From NCBI GenBank assembly GCA_965657945.1, contig CBFHPW010000017.1, positions 1 through 53,248 on the forward strand: DNA of 53,248 nt, written 5' to 3'. Made by a program: the position numbers and the translations under genes. Positions 42,855 through 51,700 of the stretch are shown here, piece after piece (the first letter of the stretch is position 1; each line of letters starts with the position of its first letter). The notes beneath the pieces are model-generated. The model had not been told where the DNA came from, made no database searches, and saw only the letters and a list, made by a program, of their open reading frames with translations. The stretch comes from CAJJDF01 sp965657945 (lineage in GTDB: Bacteria > Bacteroidota > Bacteroidia > Flavobacteriales_D > CAJJDF01).

Positions 42855-44900
42855 ATGGCAAACGATAATAAAAAAACACCGCCTAGAAATAATAAAAACA
42901 AGACTAACATGCCAAAATTCAATTTTTATTGGATATATGGGATTGCGATTGCGGCAATTATTGGGTTTAGCGTATTAGGTGGAGCTAATGGAGGAAAAGG
43001 AGTAATTGACAATTACAAGTTTCAGGAAATGGCTCAGAATGGGGAGGTTGAAAAAATAACCTACATAAAGAATACAGGAAAAGCTGAAGTGCGATTAACA
43101 AGTGAGGCTATCTCAAATAATGACGATTACAAGTCATTCAGAAAGCCAACTATGTTCAATCAGTCTTCTCCACATTTTGTATTTGACGCTCCGCCTTCTG
43201 AGGATTTTTATAAAGAATTAAAGGAACTCAATAACAAGCTGCCAAATGAAAAACAGTTCACGATAAAATTCGGAGTACAAGAAGATTACAGCTGGGTAGG
43301 CTCGTTGCTTTTTATCGTAGCTATTATTTTGGTTTGGGTATTCATCATGAGAAGAATGACAGGTGGTGCTGGCGGAGGCGGAGGCGGTGGCCAAATTTTC
43401 AATATTGGAAAATCAAAGGCAAAACTGTTTGAAAAAGGAAAAAATGTAAATGTATCTTTCAAAGACGTAGCAGGACTTGAAGGCGCGAAAGAGGAAGTAC
43501 AAGAGATTGTAGATTTTTTGAAAAACCCAAAAAAATATACCAGTTTGGGAGCAAAAATCCCGAAAGGAGCCTTACTTGTTGGTTTACCAGGTACAGGAAA
43601 AACCTTACTGGCGAAAGCAGTGGCAGGTGAAGCTAAAGTACCTTTTTTCTCTATGTCTGGGTCAGATTTTGTAGAAATGTTTGTAGGAGTTGGAGCCTCA
43701 AGAGTGAGAGATTTATTCAAACAAGCAAAAGAAAAATCCCCTTGTATTATTTTTATTGATGAAATAGATGCTATTGGAAAAGCAAGAGGGAACAATCCAA
43801 ATATGGGAAGCAATGATGAAAGAGAGAATACTTTGAATCAATTATTGACCGAGATGGATGGGTTTGGAACGAACAGCGGAGTGATCATTTTGGCTGCTAC
43901 AAACAGAGCTGATATTTTAGATAAAGCATTGATGAGAGCGGGTCGTTTCGACAGACAAATTAATGTAGAAATGCCCGATTTGAATGAAAGAAAAGAGATT
44001 TTTGACGTTCACCTGAAACCATTAAAACTCGAGAAAGAATTTGATGTAGAGTTTATGGCAAAACAAACACCGGGATTCTCGGGAGCTGATATTGCCAACT
44101 TGTGCAACGAGGCAGCTTTGATCGCTGCAAGAAAGAAAAAAGATGTTGTTGAGAAACAAGACTTTTTAGATGCTGTGGATAGATTGATTGGCGGGTTAGA
44201 GAAAAAGAATAAATTGATTACCCAATCTGAAAAGAAAAAGATTGCTTTTCACGAAGCGGGACACGCCACAGTGAGTTGGTTGACAAAACATGCTTCGCCA
44301 CTTATTAAAGTAACAATAGTTCCAAGAGGAAAAAGTTTAGGTGCTGCCTGGTATTTGCCAGAGGAAAGACAATTGACCACAACAGATCATCTTTTGGATG
44401 AAATGTGTGCAACTATGGGAGGAAGAGCTGCTGAGAAAATCATATTCGGTGAAATTTCAACTGGCGCATTGAGTGATTTAGAAAAGGTAACTAAACAAGC
44501 TTATGCCATGGTCACTATGTATGGTTTAAACGACAAAGTAGGTAACTTGAGTTACTATAATTATGATCAAAATGGATTTACAAAACCTTACAGCGACACT
44601 ACTGCGAATGTAATAGATGAAGAGGTGAGTAAAATGATTGAAGAGCAATACATTCGCGCTCAGCAAATTTTGACTGAGAATCAAGATAAATTAACTCAAA
44701 TTGCTGAATTATTGCTTGAAAAAGAGGTTATTTTCAAAGAAGATTTAGAAAAAATCTTGGGAGAAAGACCGTTTAAAAAAGAAGAGCCATTAGCTTCACT
44801 GGAGAAAAAAAATGAAACATCTGAATCAACAGAAGTTGAAGAGCAAGTAGAAATTTTAAACGATGAAAATTCTTCAACGAAGAATGAAGAGGAAGAATAA
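42855..44900 (+). CDS. ftsH: ATP-dependent zinc metalloprotease FtsH
   Basis: The 681-residue membrane AAA+ protease degrades damaged membrane proteins and some cytosolic regulators. It has two transmembrane helices (about 24-42 and 149-166), then a glycine-rich linker. Walker A is GLPGTGKT (243-250), with Leu where most FtsH have Pro; Walker B is IIFIDEIDAIG. The second region of homology is ATNRADILDKALMRAGRFDR. The peptidase zinc site is HEAGH (His466, Glu467, His470) with Asp541 as the likely third ligand. A long acidic C-terminal tail follows. The length is normal. Confidence 0.96.
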   Translation: MANDNKKTPPRNNKNKTNMPKFNFYWIYGIAIAAIIGFSVLGGANGGKGVIDNYKFQEMAQNGEVEKITYIKNTGKAEVRLTSEAISNNDDYKSFRKPTMFNQSSPHFVFDAPPSEDFYKELKELNNKLPNEKQFTIKFGVQEDYSWVGSLLFIVAIILVWVFIMRRMTGGAGGGGGGGQIFNIGKSKAKLFEKGKNVNVSFKDVAGLEGAKEEVQEIVDFLKNPKKYTSLGAKIPKGALLVGLPGTGKTLLAKAVAGEAKVPFFSMSGSDFVEMFVGVGASRVRDLFKQAKEKSPCIIFIDEIDAIGKARGNNPNMGSNDERENTLNQLLTEMDGFGTNSGVIILAATNRADILDKALMRAGRFDRQINVEMPDLNERKEIFDVHLKPLKLEKEFDVEFMAKQTPGFSGADIANLCNEAALIAARKKKDVVEKQDFLDAVDRLIGGLEKKNKLITQSEKKKIAFHEAGHATVSWLTKHASPLIKVTIVPRGKSLGAAWYLPEERQLTTTDHLLDEMCATMGGRAAEKIIFGEISTGALSDLEKVTKQAYAMVTMYGLNDKVGNLSYYNYDQNGFTKPYSDTTANVIDEEVSKMIEEQYIRAQQILTENQDKLTQIAELLLEKEVIFKEDLEKILGERPFKKEEPLASLEKKNETSESTEVEEQVEILNDENSSTKNEEEE

Positions 44901-44912
44901 AAATAGATAGAA

Positions 44913-45740
44913 TTGAATAATTTAACTCAAAGAATAATCACGGGCAGCCTTTTTGTGGCTGCCCTTGTATTTTGTATCCTCTGGAATTCTTATTCCATCG
45001 GGATAGTGTTTTTTGTTTGCCTCTTGATAGGTTCATTGGAACTTACAAAGCTTTTAAATAATGGAGAACCCAATAAAATTGCTTCTTTGAGCAAGATAGT
45101 TGTTTTGGGCAACGCCTATGTTTTGTCTTTTTTAATACTTCGAGAATCAATCGAAATCAAATGGATTTTCATTCTTATTCCATTAATTACTTTGTTCTTT
45201 ATGTATGAATTATTTACCACCAAAACGAATTCATTTCGAAATCTCAATGAAATTTTATTCGGATTACTTTACGTGTTTATTCCTTTTATGTCATTGAATA
45301 TTCTGGGAACTAGCGAAAAGTTTGCGACAAAAGTAGAGGTGACAAGTAGTCAACATATTTTGCTTGGTTTCTTTGTGGTTTTATGGACGAGCGATTCCAT
45401 GGCATACGTGACAGGAAAGTTGATCGGTAAGAACAAAATTGCTCCAGCTATCTCTCCTGGTAAAACATGGGAGGGAGTTATTGGCGGATTTGCTTTTTCA
45501 CTGGTTGCAGCATTTTTGATTTCGTATTTTACAGAAAGTTCGCTTTATTTGTGGCTTGGTATGGCAGCCATAATAAGTTTGTTCGGGTTTTTAGGAGATT
45601 TGAGTGAATCAATGTTAAAAAGAAAGGCTGGGCTGAAAGATTCTGGAAATTTATTACCAGGACATGGAGGAATATTAGATCGATTTGATGGTATTGTATT
45701 CAGTGCTCCTTTAGTAATGTGTTATTTATTTTGGATTTAA
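44913..45740 (+). CDS. cdsA: Phosphatidate cytidylyltransferase
   Basis: The 275-residue inner-membrane enzyme makes CDP-diacylglycerol, precursor of phosphatidylethanolamine and other phospholipids. About seven or eight transmembrane helices are visible. The CDP-DAG synthase signature is near the end (SPGKTWEGVIGG, then GLKDSGNLLPGHGGILDRFDG). The start codon is TTG at 44913, 13 nt after the ftsH stop, chosen because it gives the family-typical MNNLTQRIITG beginning. It is directly followed by psd, the next enzyme but one in the same pathway. Confidence 0.92.
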   Translation: MNNLTQRIITGSLFVAALVFCILWNSYSIGIVFFVCLLIGSLELTKLLNNGEPNKIASLSKIVVLGNAYVLSFLILRESIEIKWIFILIPLITLFFMYELFTTKTNSFRNLNEILFGLLYVFIPFMSLNILGTSEKFATKVEVTSSQHILLGFFVVLWTSDSMAYVTGKLIGKNKIAPAISPGKTWEGVIGGFAFSLVAAFLISYFTESSLYLWLGMAAIISLFGFLGDLSESMLKRKAGLKDSGNLLPGHGGILDRFDGIVFSAPLVMCYLFWI

Positions 45741-45741
45741 G

Positions 45742-46395
45742 ATGAAAATAAACAAAGAAGGAACGGTTATTATTATAGTATCAGCACTTATCATTGCTGG
45801 ACTAATAACAATATTAAATTGGTTGATTCCAATCAAATTGATAGTCATGATATTAGCTGCAATGGGAACTGTCCTTTTTGGACTAATAGTTTGGTTTTTT
45901 AGAATGCCGCCAAGAACTCCTATTATTGATGACAATAAAATAATAGCTCCTTCGGATGGGAAGGTAGTTATTATAGAAAAAGTGCATGAACCAGAATACT
46001 TTAAGGATGAAAGAATAAAAGTTTCTATCTTTATGTCTCCGTTGAATGTTCATGCTCAATGGTACCCAATTAATGGAAAAGTAAATTATTACAAATATCA
46101 TCCAGGAAAATATTTAGTGGCTTGGCATCCAAAGTCTTCTACTTTGAATGAAAGAAGTACACTGGTATTAGAAAATAAAAAGGGTCAAGAAATCTTGGTT
46201 CGGCAAATTGCAGGTGCAGTAGCCAGAAGGATTGTAACTTACTCCAAACCAGGAGAACAGTGTAAGCAAGGTGAGGAATTTGGGTTTATAAAGTTTGGAT
46301 CAAGGATTGATTTGTTCTTACCGCTAGAGAGTAAAATTATTGCACAACTTCAAGACAAGGTGCAAGGATCGCTTACAACAATAGCAGAATTTTAA
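45742..46395 (+). CDS. psd: Phosphatidylserine decarboxylase
   Basis: The 217-residue proenzyme converts phosphatidylserine to phosphatidylethanolamine. It is the short, soluble-type form with two N-terminal hydrophobic segments (about 8-28, 30-50). The cleavage site is Gly186-Ser187 in KFGSRIDLF, where self-processing creates the pyruvoyl group from Ser187. It starts 1 nt after cdsA and is the last gene of the cluster. Confidence 0.93.
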   Translation: MKINKEGTVIIIVSALIIAGLITILNWLIPIKLIVMILAAMGTVLFGLIVWFFRMPPRTPIIDDNKIIAPSDGKVVIIEKVHEPEYFKDERIKVSIFMSPLNVHAQWYPINGKVNYYKYHPGKYLVAWHPKSSTLNERSTLVLENKKGQEILVRQIAGAVARRIVTYSKPGEQCKQGEEFGFIKFGSRIDLFLPLESKIIAQLQDKVQGSLTTIAEF

Positions 46396-46459
46396 CAAAT
46401 TTTGAATTAAGAGTTAAATAAATATTTGTAATTTAGTAATCAATATTAAAAAAAATCAA

Positions 46460-46798
46460 ATGAAAAACATCTTAATCACTCTAGTACTCTCAGTATTCAC
46501 AGCCTCATTGTCTTTGGCCTCTGTAAATATTGCGACAACAGATATTTCGGTATCTACAATCTCTGAAATCAATGAAAAAATAGACAGTTGTAAAAAAGAT
46601 TGCAAAAAAGAATGTTGTGCAAAGAAAAAGGAAAACACAGAAAGTACATCAAAAAAAGCATGCACGGCAATGAAAGGTAAGTCTTGTAACAAAGCTGGTA
46701 AAGCTCACGCAAGCACAACAGAAAAAAAGTCAACAGAAGAGAAAAAAGCATGTTGTTCATCAAAGAGCAAAGGAAAATGCGACAAATCTTCAAAATAA
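46460..46798 (+). CDS. Small secreted cysteine- and lysine-rich protein
   Basis: The 112-residue protein has a signal peptide (cleavage after ASLSLA, about 20). The mature part holds nine cysteines in groups such as DSCKKDCKKECC, KACC and KSC, within a Lys/Glu/Ser/Thr-rich, low-complexity, probably disordered background. This composition suggests a thiol or metal-binding role, but I recognise no family. It has its own terminator and lies next to the sulfur-detoxification genes; a link is only suggested. Confidence 0.6.
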   Translation: MKNILITLVLSVFTASLSLASVNIATTDISVSTISEINEKIDSCKKDCKKECCAKKKENTESTSKKACTAMKGKSCNKAGKAHASTTEKKSTEEKKACCSSKSKGKCDKSSK

Positions 46799-46831
46799 TA
46801 GAATCTAGTCAGATTATATATAATTAAAAGC

Positions 46832-46866
46832 AAAAGTCTTTCGGTTAATCGAAAGACTTTTTTTTG
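46832..46866 (+). terminator. Terminator after the cysteine-rich gene
   Basis: AAAAGTCTTTCG (46832-46843) pairs with CGAAAGACTTTT (46850-46861), a 12-bp perfect stem, followed by T residues. Confidence 0.9.
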
Positions 46867-46925
46867 TAACTAAGGTTACATCTAGTGAATTATAATCCGA
46901 GTATTTTTGTTCAAATTTATATTGA

Positions 46926-47723
46926 ATGTTAGAACTTGTTGGATATTTTGGAGCATTACTTATAGGAGTTTCACTCGGCTTAATTGGAGGCGGAGGCTCA
47001 ATTCTTGCTGTACCTATTTTAGCCTATATATTCGGTGTAAATGAACAATATGCAACAGCCTACTCATTATTCGTTGTAGGTGTTTCAGCATTAGTGGGAG
47101 GAATAAAACAAAGTAAAAAGGGGTTGGTTGATTGGAAAACAGCATTAGTTTTTGGTATTCCAACTATCATGGCAGTAACCTTGGTAAGAAAATTTGTAGT
47201 TCCCGAATTACCAGAGGTCTTGTTTCATTTAGGAGAAATAGCGTTTACGCGAAGAATGGCAATGTTTGGGTTATTTGCATTATTAATGATTCCTGCCGGG
47301 ATTACAATGATAAAGGGACGAAAAGAACGAATCTCAAATTCAACAAAGAAATATAATTATCCTCTCATTCTTATTGAAGGACTAACCATTGGAACCTTAA
47401 CAGGGTTCGTAGGTGCTGGAGGAGGTTTCTTAATTATTCCTTCACTTGTAATTCTTGCGAAAGTAGAAATGAAAGTAGCAATCGCTACTTCACTCATTAT
47501 TATCGCAGGAAATTCAATTCTTGGTTTCTTTTTGGGTGATGCTATGGTGTTAGAAATAGATTGGACATTTATATTTCTTTTTACTTTCCTATCTTTAATC
47601 GGTATATTTGTAGGTACCTATCTAAACAATTATTTGGATGGGAAAAAATTAAAAAAAGGTTTTGGGTATTTCATTTTTGCAATGGCCACAGTAATATTTT
47701 ACATGGAATTTATTGCGAAATAA
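46926..47723 (+). CDS. TauE/SafE family sulfite exporter
   Basis: The 265-residue protein has about eight transmembrane helices in two repeats, each opening with a glycine-rich motif (LGLIGGGGSILAVP near 18-31; GFVGAGGGFLIIPS near 163-176), the TauE/SafE signature. The family exports sulfite or sulfoacetate. The next gene is a CstB-like persulfide dioxygenase-rhodanese, an enzyme whose sulfite-related products this exporter could remove. A -7-like box TATTTTTG lies at 46902-46909, 17 nt upstream of the ATG, without a clear -33. Confidence 0.88.
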   Translation: MLELVGYFGALLIGVSLGLIGGGGSILAVPILAYIFGVNEQYATAYSLFVVGVSALVGGIKQSKKGLVDWKTALVFGIPTIMAVTLVRKFVVPELPEVLFHLGEIAFTRRMAMFGLFALLMIPAGITMIKGRKERISNSTKKYNYPLILIEGLTIGTLTGFVGAGGGFLIIPSLVILAKVEMKVAIATSLIIIAGNSILGFFLGDAMVLEIDWTFIFLFTFLSLIGIFVGTYLNNYLDGKKLKKGFGYFIFAMATVIFYMEFIAK

Positions 47724-47823
47724 AACGAATTCCAAAAATTACCTTGATTTTTGTGACAAATGTTACTGAGACAATAATTGATTAAAACTAAATTTGAATA
47801 ATCAAATTAAAAAAACAGAACTT

Positions 47824-49239
47824 ATGAAAGTAGAACAAATATTTACCTCTTGTATAGCTGAAATGGCATACTATATCGAATCAAACGGAGAAGCTGCAAT
47901 TATAGATCCATTGAGAGAAGTAGAACCGTATCTTGAAAGAGCAAAGAATGACAATGCAAAAATAAAATACGTATTCCTTACACATTTTCATGCAGATTTT
48001 GTTTCGGGGCACGTAGATTTAGCCAAAAAAACAGGAGCTACAATCATTTATGGTCCTGGAGCTACAGCAAACTTCGATTTTCATGAAGGTAGTGACAATG
48101 AAGTATTCAAAATAGGGGAGGCAGAACTAAAATTGATTCACACACCCGGACATACTATGGAATCTTCTTCCTATTTCTTAGAGGATAAGGAAGCAAACAA
48201 AAAGTATTTATTTAGTGGAGATGCACTGTTTATTGGCGATGTGGGAAGACCCGATTTGGCAATTAAATCCGATTTGACGGAAAAGGACTTAGCAGGTCAC
48301 TTATTTGAAACATTGAGAAATAGAATAATGCCCCTGTCGGATGATACCATTGTGTACCCAAATCATGGCGCAGGAAGTGCCTGTGGAAAAAACATGAGCA
48401 AAGAAACATGGGATACACTAGGTAATCAGAAAAAGACAAATTACGCTTTGAGAGCTGACATGACAAAAGAAGAATTCATTATTGAGCTGACAACGGGAAT
48501 TAAGCCTCCACCACAGTATTTTCCAAAAAATGCAGGAATGAACAAAGCGGTGAATAAGCCAATTGATGAAATATACAACGATGGCTTAACCCCAATAGAT
48601 GCAGCAACATTTAAGGAGATGAGTCAAGATTCTTCTGTACTTGTGTTGGACACAAGAAAAGGAACTGAATACACACAAAAAGGTACCATTCCAGGAGCAA
48701 TTTGGATTGGAATTGATGGAGGTTTCGCACCTTGGGTAGGAGCTTTGATTGTGGATATTAATCAAAAAATAATTATTGTAGCAGACGAAGGAAGGGAACA
48801 AGAAGTGGTGATGAGATTGGCAAGAGTAGGGTACGATAATTCTCAAGGTTACTTGAAAGGAGGATTCGACTCCTGGTTAAAGGAAGGTTTTGAATTTGAC
48901 GAAATTGATTCTATTTCAGCAGAAGAATTCAAAACAAACTTTGAAGCAAGTACAATGGAGCAACCTTTGGATGTGCGGAAAGAAAGTGAGTATTTATCTG
49001 AACATGTAGTAGGAATTGAAAACTTTCCTTTGGATAACATCAATCAAAATTTTGCTGAAATAAACCCAGAAAAAGAGTATTTCTTACATTGTGCAGGTGG
49101 TTACCGTTCGTTAATCGCTACGTCTATTTTCAAAAGAAATGGGGTGAATAAAGTAACAGATGTGAGAGGTGGATTTGGAGCAATTAAGAAGTCTGGCATA
49201 GCCCTAACTGAGTATGTATGTCCATCAACCTTATTGTAA
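47824..49239 (+). CDS. CstB-like persulfide dioxygenase/rhodanese fusion
   Basis: The 471-residue protein has a metallo-beta-lactamase-fold persulfide dioxygenase domain (about 1-250) with iron ligands in THFHAD (His54, His56, Asp58), His110 and Asp133. A rhodanese-like domain lacking the active cysteine comes next (about 260-350, VADEGREQE at the loop). An active rhodanese is at the C-terminus (about 365-470, HCAGGYRS with Cys423). This is the architecture of Staphylococcus CstB, which oxidises low-molecular-weight persulfides and yields thiosulfate. The start at 47824 (MKVEQIFTSC) is preferred over an upstream TTG in frame. It overlaps the HMA gene by one base (TAATG). Confidence 0.88.
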   Translation: MKVEQIFTSCIAEMAYYIESNGEAAIIDPLREVEPYLERAKNDNAKIKYVFLTHFHADFVSGHVDLAKKTGATIIYGPGATANFDFHEGSDNEVFKIGEAELKLIHTPGHTMESSSYFLEDKEANKKYLFSGDALFIGDVGRPDLAIKSDLTEKDLAGHLFETLRNRIMPLSDDTIVYPNHGAGSACGKNMSKETWDTLGNQKKTNYALRADMTKEEFIIELTTGIKPPPQYFPKNAGMNKAVNKPIDEIYNDGLTPIDAATFKEMSQDSSVLVLDTRKGTEYTQKGTIPGAIWIGIDGGFAPWVGALIVDINQKIIIVADEGREQEVVMRLARVGYDNSQGYLKGGFDSWLKEGFEFDEIDSISAEEFKTNFEASTMEQPLDVRKESEYLSEHVVGIENFPLDNINQNFAEINPEKEYFLHCAGGYRSLIATSIFKRNGVNKVTDVRGGFGAIKKSGIALTEYVCPSTLL

Positions 49240-49508
49240 TGAATAGTTATAGTTTTAACATACAAAACTTGAAATGTGGTGGTTGTTCTTCAACCATCAC
49301 AAGGAAAGTAGAATCGGTAGAGAGTGTACATTCAGTAAAAGTAAATATCGAGGAATCAACTGTTACTTTTTCTGGCAACGAAGAAAGTGCAGAAAAGGTA
49401 AAAGTGGAGTTAAGTAATGCCGGTTATCCTTTGGATGAAGAAATGAATTCAACTATAAAAAAAGCTAAATCGTACGTAAGTTGTATGGTGGGGCGAATGG
49501 CCAATTGA
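49239..49508 (+). CDS. Heavy-metal-associated (HMA) domain protein
   Basis: The 89-residue protein has one HMA fold with LKCGGCSSTI, giving the CxxC pair Cys13 and Cys16, as in copper chaperones and sensor domains. The tail has one extra cysteine (Cys82). Its start overlaps the CstB-like stop. It may carry a metal, or hold a persulfide on the CxxC; the context supports either. The ATG at 49239 is the start because an in-frame upstream ATG lies inside the previous gene. Confidence 0.85.
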   Translation: MNSYSFNIQNLKCGGCSSTITRKVESVESVHSVKVNIEESTVTFSGNEESAEKVKVELSNAGYPLDEEMNSTIKKAKSYVSCMVGRMAN

Positions 49509-49510
49509 TT

Positions 49511-49807
49511 ATGGGAAACTTTATTAAACTTATTAATGGTGACACCCCGGTATTGACCGATTTTTTTGCGACTTGGTGCGGGCCTTGTCAAGCAATGTCA
49601 CCCATATTGAAACAAGTAAAAAACGGACTTGAGGATAAAATAACAGTGGTAAAAATTGATGTAGATAAAAATCAAGCTGCTGCCAATAGATTCAATGTTC
49701 GAGGTGTTCCTACTCTCGTTTTGTTTAAAAATGGCCAAATAGTTTGGAGAAAATCGGGTGTGATGCCAGCTGAACAATTGATAGCGGAGATACAACCTTT
49801 CTTGTAG
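49511..49807 (+). CDS. Thioredoxin
   Basis: The 98-residue protein is a single thioredoxin domain with the active site WCGPC (Cys23, Cys26), FATWCGPC context and the cis-proline GVPTL. It is cytosolic, having no signal peptide. It starts 2 nt after the HMA gene, so it probably reduces disulfides or persulfides formed in the same pathway. It is somewhat shorter than E. coli Trx1 (about 108). Confidence 0.92.
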   Translation: MGNFIKLINGDTPVLTDFFATWCGPCQAMSPILKQVKNGLEDKITVVKIDVDKNQAAANRFNVRGVPTLVLFKNGQIVWRKSGVMPAEQLIAEIQPFL

Positions 49808-49872
49808 CTTTATTATTTGTTCGCAATATTTTGCAAACTCCAAAAAAAAGTTGAAATTGCATTAAATCTACA

Positions 49873-50760
49873 ATGCATATGCTTATCTACATTCTTTCCC
49901 GTAACAAAGGATCATATTCGACATCAAGATTACAGGAGGCAGCTCTCAAACGTGGACATTCTGTTCATATTATCGATCATTCCAGATGTGAATTAAAAAT
50001 CGGTACCGGCTCTCATATTTATTACCAAGGAAAAAAATTAGAAACACCTGATTTTATTATTCCTCGGATTGGAGCTTCCTCTACTTTTATTGGTTCCAAT
50101 GTTGTTCGTCAGTTTGAAATGATGAAAGTAAAAACAGTGGTAACAGCAAATGGTCTGCTTAAATCTCGCGATAAATTAAGAGCTTCACAGAACCTAGTAT
50201 TTAGCGATATCGAAGTTCCAAAAACATACTTTCCCAGTATACAACAGTCCGATATTCCTTACATGATGGACCAAGTAAATGGTGTGCCGTTGATAATTAA
50301 ACACTTGGAGAGTACCCAAGGTTTGGGCGTGTTTTTGGCAGAAACAGAATATGATGCAAGGAAATACTTAGATACTTTTAATAAACAGAATATAAAGTAT
50401 TTGATTCAGGAATATATTAGTGAATCAAAGGGAAAAGACGTACGCGCATTTGTAGTGGGTGGAAAAGTGGTTGCTGCCATGAAAAGAACTGCACCCGAAG
50501 GTGAATTTCGTTCAAATATTCACCGAGGTGGAGTAGGTATGAATATAGAATTGACAGAAGATGAAAGGGCTCTTGTTGTAAAAACTGCCAAGGTCATGAA
50601 TTTATCAGTTTGCGGTGTTGATTTATTGCAATCCGACAGAGGACCCTTGATTTTGGAAGTGAATTCTTCACCTGGTTTAGAAGGGATCGAAAGATACACG
50701 CAAGTAGATGTTGCCGGATCGATTATGGAATACATGGAACAAAAATTGGCTGACTCATGA
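49873..50760 (+). CDS. rimK: RimK-type alpha-L-glutamate ligase
   Basis: The 295-residue ATP-grasp enzyme matches RimK: N-terminal MLIYILSRNKGSYSTSRL, PRIGASSTFIGSNVVRQFE, IKHLESTQGLGVFL, and VKGKDVRAF-like IEYISESKGKDVRAFVVGG, ending in the metal-binding GVDLLQSDRGPLILEVNSSPGLEG. RimK adds glutamates to the C-terminus of ribosomal protein S6; related members act on other substrates. The gene overlaps the next one by 4 nt (ATGA). The start is either 49873 or the ATG two codons later. Confidence 0.88.
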   Translation: MHMLIYILSRNKGSYSTSRLQEAALKRGHSVHIIDHSRCELKIGTGSHIYYQGKKLETPDFIIPRIGASSTFIGSNVVRQFEMMKVKTVVTANGLLKSRDKLRASQNLVFSDIEVPKTYFPSIQQSDIPYMMDQVNGVPLIIKHLESTQGLGVFLAETEYDARKYLDTFNKQNIKYLIQEYISESKGKDVRAFVVGGKVVAAMKRTAPEGEFRSNIHRGGVGMNIELTEDERALVVKTAKVMNLSVCGVDLLQSDRGPLILEVNSSPGLEGIERYTQVDVAGSIMEYMEQKLADS

Positions 50761-51689
50761 TAATTAACAAAACTGAGATAAAATTAGGTGAAAAGAAAGT
50801 AGTGAGACTCAGTGTTTCGAAGCTTCCCTCCGGTACAGAAATAGATATTTTTGCCCATGTATTTAGAAGTGAAAAACCAGGACCAACTGTACTTTTTTTG
50901 GGAGGATTACATGGGGATGAAATTAATGGCGTTGAAACTGTTCGTAAGTCAATAAATACAGGCGCTTTCGATTCATTAACTGCTGGAACAGTGATCGCTA
51001 TTCCGTTGTTAAATGTGTATGGGTTTATCAATTACTCAAGGGATTTGCCAGATGGCAAAGATATTAATAGAAGTTTTCCAGGAAGTTCTAAGGGATCATT
51101 AGCTTCTCGAGTAGCTAAAACTCTTACAAGACATATTTTGCCATTGGTGGATATGGGAGTTGATTTTCATACTGGAGGAAAATCCATTCATAATGTTCCT
51201 CAACTAAGAATTGATGACACAATGGAAGAAGCTTTGCCATTGGCTCTAAAATTTGGCGCAAGATTGATTATCAAATCCTCGCTTATTCCAAGGTCATTGC
51301 GAAAAGAATGTAATCGAAGAAAAATTCCGATGTTGGTTTTTGAAGGGGGCGAATCACTGAGGCTTGATCAAGAGTCGATTGCAGAGGGAAGAGCTGGTAT
51401 TTTAAACCTTTTGTTTGCATATGGAATGATTGAAAATCATGAACCTGTACCATTTGAGAATGTTTTGATTGAAGACAATCATTGGATTAGGGCCTCATTT
51501 TCTGGTGTGTTTGAATCGTACAAAAAACCAAATGACCAGGTTGAACGCGGTGACTTAATCGGCCAGATTTCGACACCCTACGACAAAACCGTAAAGAAAG
51601 TAAAAGCGCGTAAAAAAGGAGTGATTTTTGGCATTAATAATAACCCAGTTGTTAATCAAGGAGACGCACTATATCACATTGGATTTTAA
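50757..51689 (+). CDS. Succinylglutamate desuccinylase/aspartoacylase family zinc hydrolase
   Basis: The 310-residue protein has the M14-like fold with the zinc motif GGLHGDEINGVETV (His and Glu ligands, about 43-57) and a later His in DFHTGGKS (about 139-146). The family removes acyl groups from amino acids or acts on peptide-like amides. Because it is translationally coupled to a RimK-type ligase, a role in trimming or reversing the ligase product is a reasonable inference. The actual substrate is unknown. Confidence 0.85.
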   Translation: MIINKTEIKLGEKKVVRLSVSKLPSGTEIDIFAHVFRSEKPGPTVLFLGGLHGDEINGVETVRKSINTGAFDSLTAGTVIAIPLLNVYGFINYSRDLPDGKDINRSFPGSSKGSLASRVAKTLTRHILPLVDMGVDFHTGGKSIHNVPQLRIDDTMEEALPLALKFGARLIIKSSLIPRSLRKECNRRKIPMLVFEGGESLRLDQESIAEGRAGILNLLFAYGMIENHEPVPFENVLIEDNHWIRASFSGVFESYKKPNDQVERGDLIGQISTPYDKTVKKVKARKKGVIFGINNNPVVNQGDALYHIGF

Positions 51690-51700
51690 ATAAAAAAATA

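Noticed and set aside
43286..43813. 175-codon frame antisense to ftsH
   Set aside because: Contains proline runs copied from the Gly-rich linker codons and lies opposite highly conserved FtsH sequence.
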